Shown here one piece after another: positions 44,543-57,269 of a DNA stretch of 64,000 nt. The notes below the pieces were generated by a model. It was given only the letters and a program-made list of their open reading frames with translations. It searched no databases and was not told where the DNA came from. Positions within the stretch are counted from its first letter, which is position 1. Every line of letters begins with the position of its first letter. Location of the stretch: assembly GCF_012273655.1 (NCBI RefSeq), contig NZ_JAAWWP010000025.1, positions 28,684-92,683 on the forward strand. The letters run 5' to 3'. Source of the stretch: Streptomyces physcomitrii (GTDB lineage: Bacteria > Actinomycetota > Actinomycetes > Streptomycetales > Streptomycetaceae). The position numbers and the translations under genes are program-made.

Positions 44543-45896
44543 CGGACGCCTCCTTTCCGTCACTGTCAGTATTGGGGCCGCCACTGACAACGAGGTCGCG
44601 CTGGCGCGAGGGCCTGCGCGGCACCGGCGGCAGGCTCTGCCCCGGCAGCGGCGGTACGGGGAAGCCGCCGGCCATCGGGTCGAAGACCTCCGGCTCGGGC
44701 GGGTGGGCGACGGACTCGGCCTTCTCGCGCTTCTCCTGGTTGTCGCGCAGGATGTCGACGACGAAGGAGATCAGCAGCAGGGCGATCACGGCGCCGCCGA
44801 CGTAGAGCGCGATCTCGGCGAAGTCGTAGTCCTCGTTGCGCAGCGCCCGCACGGTGGCGACCAGCATCAGCCAGACCACCGAGACCGGGATGAGCACCTT
44901 CCAGCCGAGCTTCATCAGCTGGTCGTAGCGGACCCGGGGCAGGGTGCCGCGCAGCCAGATGAAGCCGAACAGCAGCAGCTGGACCTTGAGGACGAACCAG
45001 AGCATCGGCCACCAGCCGTGGTTGGCGCCCTCCCAGAAGGTGCTGACCGGCCAGGGTGCGCGCCAGCCGCCGAGGAAGAGGGTGGTGGCGACCGCGGAGA
45101 CCGTCACCATGTTCACGTACTCGGCGAGCATGAACATCGCGAACTTGATGGAGGAGTACTCGGTGTTGAAGCCGCCGACGAGGTCGCCCTCGGACTCCGG
45201 CATGTCGAAGGGCGCGCGGTTGGTCTCGCCGACCATCGTGATGATGTAGAGGAGGAAGGAGACCGGCAGCAGCAGGATGTACCAGCGGTCCTGCTGGCCC
45301 TCCACGATCGCCGAGGTCGACATCGACCCGGAGTAGAGGAAGACGGAGGCGAAGGCGGCGCCCATCGCGATCTCGTACGAGATCATCTGCGCGCAGGAGC
45401 GCAGCCCGCCGAGCAGCGGATACGTGGAGCCGGAGGACCAGCCCGCGAGGACGATGCCGTAGATGCCGACGGAGGCGACCGCGAGGATGTAGAGCATCGC
45501 GATCGGCAGGTCGGTGAGCTGCATGGTGGTGCGCTGGCCGAGGATCGAGACCTCGTTGCCGGAGGGCCCGAAGGGGATCACCGCGATCGCCATGAACGCG
45601 GGGACCGCGGCGACGATCGGCGCGAGGACGTAGACGACCTTGTCCGCGCGCTTGACGATGACGTCTTCCTTCAGCATCAGCTTGATGCCGTCGGCCAGCG
45701 ACTGCAGCAGGCCCCAGGGGCCGTGCCGGTTGGGGCCGATGCGCCGCTGCATCCAGGCGACGACCTTGCGCTCCCACACGATGGAGAAGAGCACGGTCAC
45801 CATCAGGAAGGCGAAGCAGAAGACCGCCTTGATGACCACCAGCCACCACGGGTCGGTGCCGAACAGCGACAGGTCTTCCTGGGCGAGCGGCATCAT
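44535..45896 (-). CDS. nuoH: NADH-quinone oxidoreductase subunit H
   Basis: This 453-aa membrane subunit forms part of the quinone chamber, with eight transmembrane helices. The first of two adjacent ATGs (45896) is preferred because GGAGG is seven bases upstream. Conserved quinone-cavity loops are ERKVVAWMQRRIGPNRHGPWGLLQSLADGIKLMLKED and ETNRAPFDMPESEGDLVGGFNTEYSS. A hydrophilic C-terminal tail of about 65 residues (HPPEPEVFDPMAGGFPVPPLP onward) is extra relative to E. coli. Confidence 0.96.
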   Translation of the reverse strand: MMPLAQEDLSLFGTDPWWLVVIKAVFCFAFLMVTVLFSIVWERKVVAWMQRRIGPNRHGPWGLLQSLADGIKLMLKEDVIVKRADKVVYVLAPIVAAVPAFMAIAVIPFGPSGNEVSILGQRTTMQLTDLPIAMLYILAVASVGIYGIVLAGWSSGSTYPLLGGLRSCAQMISYEIAMGAAFASVFLYSGSMSTSAIVEGQQDRWYILLLPVSFLLYIITMVGETNRAPFDMPESEGDLVGGFNTEYSSIKFAMFMLAEYVNMVTVSAVATTLFLGGWRAPWPVSTFWEGANHGWWPMLWFVLKVQLLLFGFIWLRGTLPRVRYDQLMKLGWKVLIPVSVVWLMLVATVRALRNEDYDFAEIALYVGGAVIALLLISFVVDILRDNQEKREKAESVAHPPEPEVFDPMAGGFPVPPLPGQSLPPVPRRPSRQRDLVVSGGPNTDSDGKEASDG

Positions 45897-48402
45897 GACG
45901 TCACCTCCGAGATCGCGGTGGCCCCGTCGGTGGCGGGGGCGAGGCGCACGAGCTGGCCGGGCCGCGCTCCGGTGTCGGCGGCCACGCCGTGGCCGGTGGA
46001 GTTCAGCGGCAGCCAGACCACCCGGTCGGGCATCTCCGTGACGAGCAGCGGCAGTTCGACGCTGCCCTCGGGTCCGGTGACCTTCAGGGCCTGGCCGTCG
46101 GCGACTCCGGTCTCGGCGGCGGTGGCCGCGGAGAGCCGGGCGACGGCGGCGTGCCGGGTGCCGGCCAGCGCCTCGTCGCCCTCCTGGAGCCGGCCGCGGT
46201 CGAGCAGCAGCCGGTGCCCGGCGAGCACCGCCTCGCCCTGACCGGGCCGGGGCAGCGCGGCCGTGGTCCCGCTGGGCCCGGTGGCGAGCGGGCCGTCCCA
46301 GCCGCCGAGGCGGTCGAGTTCGGCGCGGGCGGTGCGGACGTCGGGCAGGCCCAGGTGGATGTCCATGGCGTCGGCGAGCATGTGCAGCACGCGCAGGTCC
46401 TGGGGGGCCAGGGTCCGGGTCATCTGGTCGGGCTTGAGCGAGGCCTCGAACATCCGCGCCCTGCCTTCCCAGTTGAGGAAGGTGCCGGACTTCTCGGCGA
46501 CGGCGGCGACCGGCAGGACCACATCGGCCCGTTCGGTGACCTCGCTCGGCCGCTGCTCCAGGGAGACCACGAAGGCGGCCTCCTTGAGCGCGGTACGGGC
46601 GCGTGCCGGGTCCGGCAGGTCGTCGATCTCGACGCCGCCGACGAGCAGCGCGCCGAGCTCGCCGCTCGCGGCGGCCTCGACGATCTGCCCGGTGTCGCGG
46701 CCGTGGCGGTGCGGGAGCCGGGCCAGGCCCCAGACGGCGGCGACCTCGTCCCGGGCGCGCGGGTCGGTGGCCGGGCGCCCGCCGGGCAGCAGCGCGGGCA
46801 GCGCGCCGGTCTCGACGGCGCCGCGCTCACCCGCCCGGCGCGGGATCCACACCAGCCGGGCGCCGGTGGCGGCGGCGGTGCGGGCGGCGGCGGTGAGCGC
46901 GCCGGGCACCGCGGCGAGGCGTTCGCCGACGACGAGGACGGCGCCCTCCTCGCGCAGCGCCTCGGCGGCCCGGCTGCCGTCGCCTTCGAGGCCGGTGCCG
47001 GTGGCGAGGGCGTCCAGCCACTCGGTCTCGGTGCCGGGGGCGGCGGGCAGCAGGGTGCCGCCCGCCTTCTCCAGGCCCCGGGTGGCGTGGGTGGCGAGGG
47101 CGAAGGTGCGCTGGCCGTGCTTGCGCCAGGCCTTGCGCAGCCTCAGGAAGACACCGGGTGCCTCCTCCTCCGCCTCGATCCCGGCGAGCAGCACCGCGGG
47201 CGCCTTGCCGAGCAGGGTGTACGTGACGCCCGTACCGTCCAGGTCGCGGCCGCGCCCGGCGACGAAGGCGGCCAGGAAGTCGGCCTCCTCGGCGCTGTGC
47301 ACGCGGGCCCGGAAGTCGACGTCGTTGGTGTCGAGGGCGACCCGGGCGAACTTGCTGTACGCGTAGGAGTCCTCGACGGTCAGCCGGCCGCCGGTGAGCA
47401 CGGCCGCCCGGCCGCGGGCCGCGGCCAGTCCGCTCGCGGCGGCCTCCAGGGCCTCCGGCCAGCTGGCGCTCCGCAGTTGACCGGTGGCGGCGTCACGGAT
47501 GAGCGGGGTGGTGAGGCGGTCCTTGAGCTGCGCGTAGCGGAAGCCGAAGCGGCCCTTGTCGCAGATCCACTCCTCGTTGACCTCGGGGTCGTCGGCGGCC
47601 AGGCGCCGCATGACCTTGCCGCGCCGGTGGTCGGTGCGGGTGGCGCAGCCCCCGGCGCAGTGCTCGCACACGCTCGGCGAGGACACCAGGTCGAAGGGGC
47701 GGGAGCGGAAGCGGTACGCCGCCGAGGTCAGCGCGCCGACCGGGCAGATCTGGATGGTGTTGCCGGAGAAGTACGACTCGAAGGGGTCGCCCTCGCCGGT
47801 GCCGACCTGCTGGAGGGCGCCGCGTTCGAGGAGTTCGATCATCGGGTCGCCGGCGACCTGGTTGGAGAAGCGGGTGCAGCGCGCGCACAGCACGCAGCGC
47901 TCGCGGTCCAGGAGCACCTGGGTGGAGATCGGCACCGGCTTCTCGAAGGTCCGCTTCCTCCCCTCGAAGCGGGAGTCGGCGTCACCCACCGACATGGCCT
48001 GGTTCTGCAGCGGGCACTCGCCGCCCTTGTCGCAGACCGGGCAGTCCAGGGGGTGGTTGATGAGCAGCAGCTCCATCACCCCGCGCTGCGCCTTCTCCGC
48101 GACCGGCGAGGTCAGCTGGGAGCTGACGACCATGCCGTCGGTGCAGGTGATGGTGCAGGAGGCCATCGGCTTGCGCTGGCCCTCGACCTCGACGATGCAC
48201 TGGCGGCAGGCACCGGCCGGGTCGAGCAGCGGGTGGTCGCAGAAGCGCGGGATCTCGATGCCGAGCATCTCGGCGGCCCGGATGACCAGGGTGCCCTTGG
48301 GCACGCTGATCTCGGAGCCGTCGATGGTCAGGGTCACGAGGTCCTCGGCGACCGGGGCCTCTTTGCCCGACGCCCCGCCGGAGGGAGCGCCTGTGGTGAC
48401 CG

Positions 48403-48406
<4 letters not shown>
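45893..48406 (-). CDS. nuoG: NADH-quinone oxidoreductase subunit G
   Basis: This 837-aa iron-sulfur subunit of the N-module starts at ATG 48406, overlapping the nuoF stop (ATGA). The N-terminal ferredoxin-like part holds [2Fe-2S] N1b (CDHPLLDPAGACRQC). N5 is in HPLDCPVCDKGGECPLQ, and N4 is in RERCVLCARCTRF with the later QICPVGALTS. The molybdopterin-oxidoreductase-like part has CEHCAGGC with a fourth Cys in WICDKGRFGFRY, so the off-pathway N7 cluster seems to be kept. The C-terminal half is the usual catalytically silent formate-dehydrogenase-like fold. Confidence 0.96.
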
Positions 48407-49775
<1,369 letters not shown>

Positions 49776-49776
<1 letters not shown>

Positions 49777-50638
49777 CACTCCCCCTCCTCGGCAGCGGGG
49801 CCCGCGGGGTGGGCGGGGTCGGAGGCCGAGGTCTCCTGCGGGGCGTCGTGCGAGCTGAGGTGCTCGCCCGGCGAGGACTGGTGCGCGGTGTCCCGGGTCG
49901 GTCCGGCGTCCTGTCCGCGCGGGTGGACCACGCGCGGCTGGGGGCTCTCGCCCTTGGCCAGGCGCAGCCCGATCAGGGAGGCGGGGCCGCCGCTGCCGCC
50001 GGCCTCGACGGCGCCCTCGCGCGCGTCGGGGAATCCGGCGAGGATGCGGGCGGTCTCCTTGTACGTGCACAGGGGGGCGCCGCGGGTGGGCTCGACGGTG
50101 GCTCCGGCCCGCAGCTCGTCGACCAGGCGCTTGGCGGACTCGACGGTCTGGTTGTCGAAGAACTCCCAGTTGACCATCAGGACCGGAGCGAAGTCGCAGG
50201 CCGCGTTGCACTCGATGTGTTCGAGGGTGACCTTGCCGTCCTCGGTGGTCTCGCCGTTGCCGACGCCGAGGTGCTCCTGGAGCGCGGAGAAGATGGCGTC
50301 GCCGCCCATCACCGCGCACAGCGTGTTGGTGCAGACCCCGACCTGGTAGTCGCCGCCCGGCTTGCGCCGGTACATGGTGTAGAAGGTGGCGACCGCGGTG
50401 ACCTCGGCGGTGGTCAGCTGGAGGACGTCCGCGCAGAACTGCATTCCGGTGCGCGTGACATGGCCCTCCTCGGACTGCACCAGGTGCAGCAGCGGCAGCA
50501 GCGCCGAGCGGGAGTCCGGGTAGCGGGCGATGACCTCGCGCGCGTCGGCCTCCAGGCGGGCGCGCACCTCGGCCGGGTACGCGGGGGCGGGCAGCTGGGG
50601 CATGCCCAGGCTCACCTCGTGGCTCGCGGGTGTGGTCG

Positions 50639-50642
<4 letters not shown>
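49776..50642 (-). CDS. nuoE: NADH-quinone oxidoreductase subunit E
   Basis: This 288-aa thioredoxin-fold subunit carries [2Fe-2S] N1a. GTG at 50642 overlaps the nuoD stop by four bases. Cluster ligands are in VCTNTLCAVMGG and IECNAACDFAPVLMVN. The helical N-part has LLHLVQSEEGHVTRTGMQF and TFYTMYRRKP. The last 110 residues, rich in Ser/Pro/His/Glu, exceed the E. coli protein and look disordered, a common actinobacterial feature. Confidence 0.95.
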
Positions 50643-51987
<1,345 letters not shown>

Positions 51988-51991
<4 letters not shown>

Positions 51992-52764
51992 GAGTACGAC
52001 CTCCGCTGGTCCGGAGCAGGGATCTGGGCGCCCTTGTACTCGACGGGGATGCCGCCGAGGGGGTAGTCCTTGCGCTGCGGGAAGCCCTGCCAGTCGTCCG
52101 GCATCATGATCCGCGTCAGCGCGGGGTGGCCGTCGAAGACGAGACCGAAGAAGTCGTAGGCCTCGCGCTCGTGCCAGTCGTTGGTCGGGTACACCGCGAC
52201 CAGCGAGGGGATGTGCGGGTCCGCGTCGGGGGCGCTGACCTCCAGGCGGATGAGCCGGTTGTGCGTGAGCGAACGCAGATGGTAGACGGCGTGCAGCTCG
52301 CGGCCCTTGTCGTGCAGGTAGTGCACCCCGCTCACGCCGGTGCACAGCTCGAAGCGGAGCGCCGGGTCGTCACGCAGGGTGCGGGCAACCTGCACCAGGT
52401 GTTCGCGGTGGATGTGGAAGGTCAGCTCGTCGCGGTCGACCACCGTCTTGTCGATGGCGTTCTCGGGGACGAGCCCCTGCTCCTCCAGGGCGCCCTCCAG
52501 CTCGTCGGCGACCTCGTCGAACCAGCCCCCGTACGGGCGGCTGGCCGCGCCGGGCAGCCGGATCGAGCGGACCAGGCCGCCGTAGCCGGAGGTGTCGCCG
52601 CCGTTGTTGGCGCCGAACATGCCGCGCTGGACGCGGATCTCCTCGCCGCCCTCGCCGCGCTGGCCGGGCAGGTTCTGGGCGTTCAGGTCCGCCTCGGGGT
52701 TCACCCCCGCGTCCGGGCCGGTGGATTCGCCGTCGGGTTTGTCGCCCGGAGAGGTCCCGCTCAC
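51988..52764 (-). CDS. nuoC: NADH-quinone oxidoreductase subunit C
   Basis: This 258-aa hydrophilic subunit of the Q-module starts at GTG 52764, overlapping the nuoB stop by four bases. The conserved part begins at about residue 80 (GWFDEVADELEGALEEQGL) and includes NDWHEREAYDFFGLVFDGHPALTRIMMPDDWQGFPQRKDYPLGG. The preceding 75 residues, with RGMFGANNGGDTSGYGGLVR, are an actinobacterial extension. Confidence 0.96.
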
Positions 52765-53315
52765 CGCAGCAGCCCCTTCATCTCGATGGTCGGCAGTGCG
52801 TTGAGGGCGGCCTCTTCGGCCTCCCGGGCGGCCTCCGCGGCGTTCACGCCGAGCTTGGAGCCCTGGATCTTGGTGTGCAGCTTGAGGATCGCGTCGATCA
52901 GCATCTCGGGGCGCGGCGGGCAGCCCGGCAGGTAGATGTCGACCGGGACGACGTGGTCGACGCCCTGGACGATCGCGTAGTTGTTGAACATGCCGCCGGA
53001 GGAGGCGCAGACCCCCATGGAGATGACCCACTTGGGGTTGGGCATCTGGTCGTAGACCTGCCGCAGCACCGGCGCCATCTTCTGGCTGACGCGGCCCGCC
53101 ACGATCATCAGGTCCGCCTGCCGCGGGGAGCCGCGGAAGACCTCCATGCCGAAGCGTGCGAGGTCGTAGCGTCCCGCGCCGGTGGTCATCATCTCGATGG
53201 CGCAGCACGCCAGGCCGAAGGTGGCGGGAAAGACGGACGACTTGCGCACCCAGCCCGCGGCCTGTTCGACGGTGGTCAGCAGAAAACCGCTCGGCAGTTT
53301 TTCTTCGAGTCCCAT
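52761..53315 (-). CDS. nuoB: NADH-quinone oxidoreductase subunit B
   Basis: This 184-aa subunit holds N2, the last iron-sulfur cluster before quinone. The ligands are the tandem Cys in GLACCAIEMM, one Cys in GVCASSGGMF and one in YLPGCPPRPE. ATG at 53315 is 50 bases after nuoA, the widest gap in the operon. The tail EAAREAEEAALNALPTIEMKG is helical. Confidence 0.97.
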   Translation of the reverse strand: MGLEEKLPSGFLLTTVEQAAGWVRKSSVFPATFGLACCAIEMMTTGAGRYDLARFGMEVFRGSPRQADLMIVAGRVSQKMAPVLRQVYDQMPNPKWVISMGVCASSGGMFNNYAIVQGVDHVVPVDIYLPGCPPRPEMLIDAILKLHTKIQGSKLGVNAAEAAREAEEAALNALPTIEMKGLLR

Positions 53316-53365
53316 TGGTTGCCCCTTAATGCCCCTTCAAGACCAGCTTGCGTCTTTCGCGGTGT

Positions 53366-53725
53366 TCAGTCCCACTCCAGGCCGCCGCGGCGCCAGACAT
53401 AGGCGTAGGCGACGAAGACCGTGACCACGAACAGCAGCATTTCGACGAGGCCGAAGAGGCCCAGCGCGTCGAAGGTGACCGCCCACGGGTAGAGGAAGAC
53501 GATCTCGATGTCGAAGACGATGAAGAGCATCGCCGTCAGGTAGTACTTGATCGGGAATCGCCCGCCACCGGCCGGAGTCGGGGTCGGCTCGATACCGCAC
53601 TCGTAGGCCTCCAGCTTGGCCCGGTTGTACCGCTTCGGGCCGATGAGCGAGGCCGCGATCACGGAGAAGATCGCAAAGGCGGCCCCCAGGGCTCCCAGTA
53701 CGAGGATGGGCGCATACGCGTTCAC
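53366..53725 (-). CDS. nuoA: NADH-quinone oxidoreductase subunit A
   Basis: This 119-aa, three-helix membrane subunit is the first gene of the nuo operon. GTG start at 53725 has GGAGCG upstream. The loop YECGIEPTPTPAGGGRFPIKYYLTAMLFIVFDIEIVFLYPWAV carries the conserved Cys near the quinone entrance and the Asp/Glu pair of helix 2. Confidence 0.96.
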   Translation of the reverse strand: MNAYAPILVLGALGAAFAIFSVIAASLIGPKRYNRAKLEAYECGIEPTPTPAGGGRFPIKYYLTAMLFIVFDIEIVFLYPWAVTFDALGLFGLVEMLLFVVTVFVAYAYVWRRGGLEWD

Positions 53726-53855
53726 CGCTCCCCGCTCCTCTCAGTCGGCTTTGACTGCTTCGGCGACGCCGGGCCCTCCCGCTCCCCTCCGCGTCCCGTG
53801 CGGTGCGCCCGCCTCCGGAAGCCGCCTGGTGTGCGGATTCCTGAAGATCGCGCGC

Positions 53856-53873
53856 ATGTGAAGCAGGTCACAA
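53856..53873 (-). promoter_or_regulatory. Rex operator upstream of nuoA
   Basis: On the minus strand TTGTGAC-CTGC-TTCACAT fits the Rex consensus TTGTGAA-N4-TTCACAA except for two positions. It sits about 130 bases upstream of nuoA. The nuo operon is an established Rex target in S. coelicolor, so regulation by NADH/NAD+ is likely here. Confidence 0.82.
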
Positions 53874-53906
53874 GCCCAACTGCCGTGCATCCTATGCCCG
53901 CCCGTC

Positions 53907-53955
53907 TGTGATCTGCGACACGGGGTACAAGACGATCTTTGTGATCTGCACCACG
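53907..53955. promoter_or_regulatory. Pair of ROP-like boxes TGTG-N8-CACG
   Basis: TGTGATCTGCGACACG (53907-53922) and TGTGATCTGCACCACG (53940-53955) share 14 of 16 bases and lie 33 bases apart. Both keep the TGTG-N8-CAC skeleton of the Rex site but not its inner AA/TT. They may be auxiliary Rex sites or the target of another regulator. Confidence 0.4.
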
Positions 53956-54480
53956 AGCCTGTGGATCATGCACGCAGTGCCACCCCGCAGTTCACACCGG
54001 AGACACCCGAGTGACCACGAGACGTGACATCCAGCCCAGTAGGCGACGTAGGGGACGGGTCGCGCATTATCAAGTCCCGGCGAATCGCACAAAATTGGTG
54101 CTGGACACACCATCTTGATAGAGGGCGCGGATTCACCCGCCGGAAGGAGATCCGGTGATGATCGTGGACGTGTGCCGGGTACGTGCGCGGATTCACGAGC
54201 GGACGCGGCCCACCCTGTGAGCGTTCCGTGACCTGCGCCACATCGGCCACCCTGGCCGAGGAACGGGGCTTGGCCAATCTTCCCAACGGGTGGTAGGCGC
54301 GGGGCAATTCGGACGTATCACGAATAGCCCGTGCACAGAGACGGGAAGGGTCGCGTCCGCATTGCCCGTTACGGCGTCAATAAGGGGCTCTCGGGGCGGG
54401 GTTCGACCGGACAAAACGGTAACTGTGGCGCAGCCCACGTTTCTTGAAGGTAACGGTGGAGCCCTGATAGCGGTTGTCCC

Positions 54481-55278
54481 ATGTCCCACAGCGCTCACAT
54501 ACGCAGCCACCGGAAGCCCCGCCGCAGTCAGTCGAAGCTGGCACTGCGGGCCGGAGTTGCCGGTGGCTTCCTCAGCACCCTGGCAGTGGCCGGTGCGGCG
54601 GGCCCCGCGAACGCGGCGGAACCGGCCACCGAGACCATCGAGCTGCCCACCCTCACCGAGGGCCTGTCCACGCAGACCGCCGAGTCCGCCGCGCAGATCC
54701 AGCAGGCGGCCGACACCTACGAGCTGCAGGCCACCCGCGAGACCGCGACCGAACGCGCCGTGAAGCAGGCCAAGAAGGACCAGGCCGCCGCGGAACGCAA
54801 GGCCGAGGAGGCCAAGAAGAAGGCCGCCGAGGAGGCGAAGGAGAAGGCCGCCCGCGCGGCCGAGCAGCGGGCGAACCGTTCCTCCGCCCGCACCGCGCTC
54901 ACCCCCGTCGCCACGCCGTCCAGCGGCAGCGTCAGCACGGTCATCTCCTTCCTCAAGGCCCAGCTCGGCAAGCCCTACGTCATGGGCGGCACCGGACCCA
55001 GCTCCTGGGACTGCTCCGGCCTCGTCCAGGCCGCCTTCCAGCAGGCCGGCGTCAGCCTCCCGCGCACCTCGCAGGAGCAGTCGACCGCGGGCACCCAGGT
55101 CTCGGTCTCCAGCGCCCAGGCCGGCGACATCCTGTACTGGGGCGGCGCGGGCAGCGCCCACCACGTCGGCGTCTACCTCGGCAACGGCCAGTACCTGGAC
55201 GCCGCGAACCCCTCCAAGGGCGTCGTGATCCAGGACCTCTCGGGCTACCCGGCCAGCGGCGCGATCCGCGTCCTGTGA
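54481..55278 (+). CDS. Secreted NlpC/P60 peptidoglycan hydrolase
   Basis: This 265-aa cell-wall endopeptidase (RipA/Spr type) starts at ATG 54481 with only a weak GGTTG upstream. The signal peptide covers about 1-46, basic with hydrophobic core GVAGGFLSTLAVAGAAG and cleavage near ANAAEP. A long Ala/Lys/Glu coiled coil follows at about 60-135. The NlpC/P60 domain at about 150-265 has the catalytic Cys in SWDCSGLVQAAF and the catalytic His in AHHVGVYLGNG. LGKPYVMGGTGP precedes it. It is divergent from nuoA and ends at its own hairpin. Confidence 0.93.
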   Translation: MSHSAHIRSHRKPRRSQSKLALRAGVAGGFLSTLAVAGAAGPANAAEPATETIELPTLTEGLSTQTAESAAQIQQAADTYELQATRETATERAVKQAKKDQAAAERKAEEAKKKAAEEAKEKAARAAEQRANRSSARTALTPVATPSSGSVSTVISFLKAQLGKPYVMGGTGPSSWDCSGLVQAAFQQAGVSLPRTSQEQSTAGTQVSVSSAQAGDILYWGGAGSAHHVGVYLGNGQYLDAANPSKGVVIQDLSGYPASGAIRVL

Positions 55279-55334
55279 GCCACCGGACCCGCCACTGAAC
55301 GACCGGGGTTCCGCACGGGCCCCGACGACACAGA

Positions 55335-55373
55335 CGAAGGCCGCCTCTCCCCCACCGGGAGCGGCGGCCTTCG
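55335..55373 (+). terminator. NlpC/P60 gene terminator
   Basis: CGAAGGCCGCC (55335-55345) pairs perfectly with GGCGGCCTTCG (55363-55373), with some extra pairing inside the 17-base loop. It lies 57 bases after the stop codon. Confidence 0.75.
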
Positions 55374-55864
55374 CCCGTATACGGGCTCCCGCGAATGTCG
55401 AGGGATTCCGCCCCGGTACGTACGCTTTCGCGCACTCCGAACAGCCGCCCCGCGGGGGCCCGTTCACGCCCCGGCAACCGCGCGTACCGCGACCGCGCCT
55501 CTCCCGGCGCCCGGAGAGCGCCCCTCAGAGGCCGGGGAACCGCCCGGGCCGCCCCGCCCCTCTCCCGGCCCCGTCGAGGCCGTCAGCGGCGGCCCCAGGG
55601 GCCCGGCAGGGCGGACGCGCCGCGGAACGAGGGGCGGGCGGCGGCCCGATCAGGGATCCGGCACCCCGATAAGCCCCGCTCTGCACCGATTTACCCCCGC
55701 CGCCGGACAGATCGACGCCCGGCGCCGGCAGGTCCACACCCGCAGTCGGCCAGGCCCCCGCAACGCGGACGGCCCGGCCCGCCCCCCCTCGGGGACGAAC
55801 CGGGCCGCAGAGCCGTGCGCGTACGTACCGGAACCGGCGCGCGGACGGCGGGGACTCGGGGCGC
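55374..55864. other. Intergenic between convergent NlpC/P60 and MenJ-like genes
   Basis: Nothing supported beyond the terminator at the left edge. The 490 bases are extremely GC-rich with open frames on several strands but no start signals or family resemblance. Confidence 0.45.
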
Positions 55865-57148
55865 TCAGGCCTTCGGGGCCACCCGGCTCAGGCCGTTGAT
55901 GATGCGGTCCATCGCGTCGCCGCCGCTCGGGTCGGTGAGGTTGGCGAGCATCTTCAGGGTGAACTTCATCAGCAGCGGGTGGGTGAGACCGCGCTCGGCG
56001 GCGATCCTCATGACCTTGGGGTTGCCGATCAGCTTCACGAAGGCGCGGCCGAGCGTGTAGTAGCCGCCGTAGGTCTGCTTGAGGACCTTCGGGTAGTTCT
56101 GCAGGGCGAGTTCGCGCTGCTCGCGGGTGGCGCGGGCGTGCGCCTGGACCACCACGTCCGCGGCGATCTGGCCGGACTCCATGGCGTACGCGATGCCCTC
56201 GCCGTTGAACGGGTTCACCAGTCCGCCCGCGTCGCCGACCAGCATCAGGCCCTTGGTGTAGTGCGGCTGGCGGTTGAAGGCCATCGGGAGGGCGGCACCG
56301 CGGATCGGCCCTGTCATGTTCTCCTCGGTGTAGCCCCAGTCCTCGGGCAGCGAGGCGCACCAGGTCTTGAGGACCTCGCGCCAGTCCAGCTCCTTGAAGG
56401 CGGCGGTGGTGTTGAGGACGCCGAGGCCGACGTTGGAGGTGCCGTCGCCCATGCCGAAGATCCAGCCGTAGCCGGGCAGCAGCCGCTCCTGGCCGTCGCG
56501 CCGGTCCCACAGCTCCAGCCAGGACTCCAGGTAGTCGTCGTCGTGCCGGGGCGAGGTGAAGTAGGTGCGCACCGCGACGCCCATCGGCCGGTCCTCGCGG
56601 CGGTGCAGGCCCATCTGCAGGGAGATCCGCGTGGAGTTGCCGTCCGCGGCGATGACCAGCGGGGCGTGGAAGCTGACCTCCTTCTTGTCCTCGCCGAGCT
56701 TGGCGCGCACCCCGGTGATGTGCCCGGTGCGCTCGTCGGTGATCGGGGAGCCGACGTTGCAGCGCTCGTGGAGGCGGGCCCCGGCCTTCTGCGCCTGGCG
56801 GGCGAGCTGCTCGTCGAAGTCGTCGCGTTTGCGCACCAGGCCGTAGTCCGGGTACGTCGCCAGATCGGGCCAGTCGAGCTGGAGCCGGACGCCGCCGCCG
56901 ATGATCCGCAGGCCCTTGTTGCGCAGCCAGCCCGCCTCCTCGGAGATGTCGATCCCCATCGCGACGAGCTGCTTGACGGCACGCGGTGTCAGCCCGTCGC
57001 CGCAGACCTTCTCGCGCGGAAAGGCCGTCTTCTCCAGGAGCAGGACGTCGAGTCCGGCCTTGGCGAGGTGATAGGCGGTCGTCGAACCGGCGGGGCCGGC
57101 CCCTACGACGATGACATCCGCGGAGTTGTCGGCAAGAAGCTCGGTCAC
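55865..57148 (-). CDS. menJ: Geranylgeranyl reductase family flavoprotein (MenJ-like menaquinone reductase)
   Basis: This 427-aa FAD enzyme likely saturates one or more isoprene units of menaquinone. I use GTG at 57148 (GGGGAG about nine bases upstream), which puts the flavin loop near the N-terminus: DVIVVGAGPAGSTTAYHLAKAG at about 12-33. An ATG at 57184 is in frame but lacks a binding site. KVCGDGLTPRAV is the family signature. LMLVGDAGGLVNPFNGEGIAYAMESG is the second FAD loop. Close to complex I and to menG/mqnC, the context favours a role in the menaquinone side chain rather than chlorophyll or archaeal lipids. Gene name is by analogy to the mycobacterial enzyme. Confidence 0.85.
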   Translation of the reverse strand: MTELLADNSADVIVVGAGPAGSTTAYHLAKAGLDVLLLEKTAFPREKVCGDGLTPRAVKQLVAMGIDISEEAGWLRNKGLRIIGGGVRLQLDWPDLATYPDYGLVRKRDDFDEQLARQAQKAGARLHERCNVGSPITDERTGHITGVRAKLGEDKKEVSFHAPLVIAADGNSTRISLQMGLHRREDRPMGVAVRTYFTSPRHDDDYLESWLELWDRRDGQERLLPGYGWIFGMGDGTSNVGLGVLNTTAAFKELDWREVLKTWCASLPEDWGYTEENMTGPIRGAALPMAFNRQPHYTKGLMLVGDAGGLVNPFNGEGIAYAMESGQIAADVVVQAHARATREQRELALQNYPKVLKQTYGGYYTLGRAFVKLIGNPKVMRIAAERGLTHPLLMKFTLKMLANLTDPSGGDAMDRIINGLSRVAPKA

Positions 57149-57269
57149 GGCGGGCACTCCCCACTGTCGGAATTCTCGGGCCATGGGTTTTCAGTATTCC
57201 GCGTGCCGAGGGGCACAGGACACGGGCAGTCTATTCAGCGGCACCGCTCACCCAGCCGAAGGGCCGCTC

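Larger units (their letters stand above)
53726..54480. other. nuo control region and upstream of NlpC/P60 gene
   Basis: These 755 bases carry divergent control signals and no convincing long gene. On the nuo side is the Rex operator (53856-53873) and two weaker look-alike sites at 53907-53922 and 53940-53955. A possible minus-strand promoter is TTTGTG (54088-54093), 16 bases, GATAAT (54066-54071). A 20-codon frame at 54158-54220 with AAGGAG upstream is mentioned among the findings. The base composition is AT-richer from 54060 to 54130. Confidence 0.55.

Noticed and set aside
54140..54480. Second ydaO riboswitch upstream of the NlpC/P60 gene
   Set aside because: NlpC/P60 genes often carry one, but the core CCGAACCCG-CAGCT and GGGGTGAA elements are absent here.
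53726..54480. Attachment site or integrated element next to nuo
   Set aside because: No tRNA, integrase or flanking direct repeat was found.
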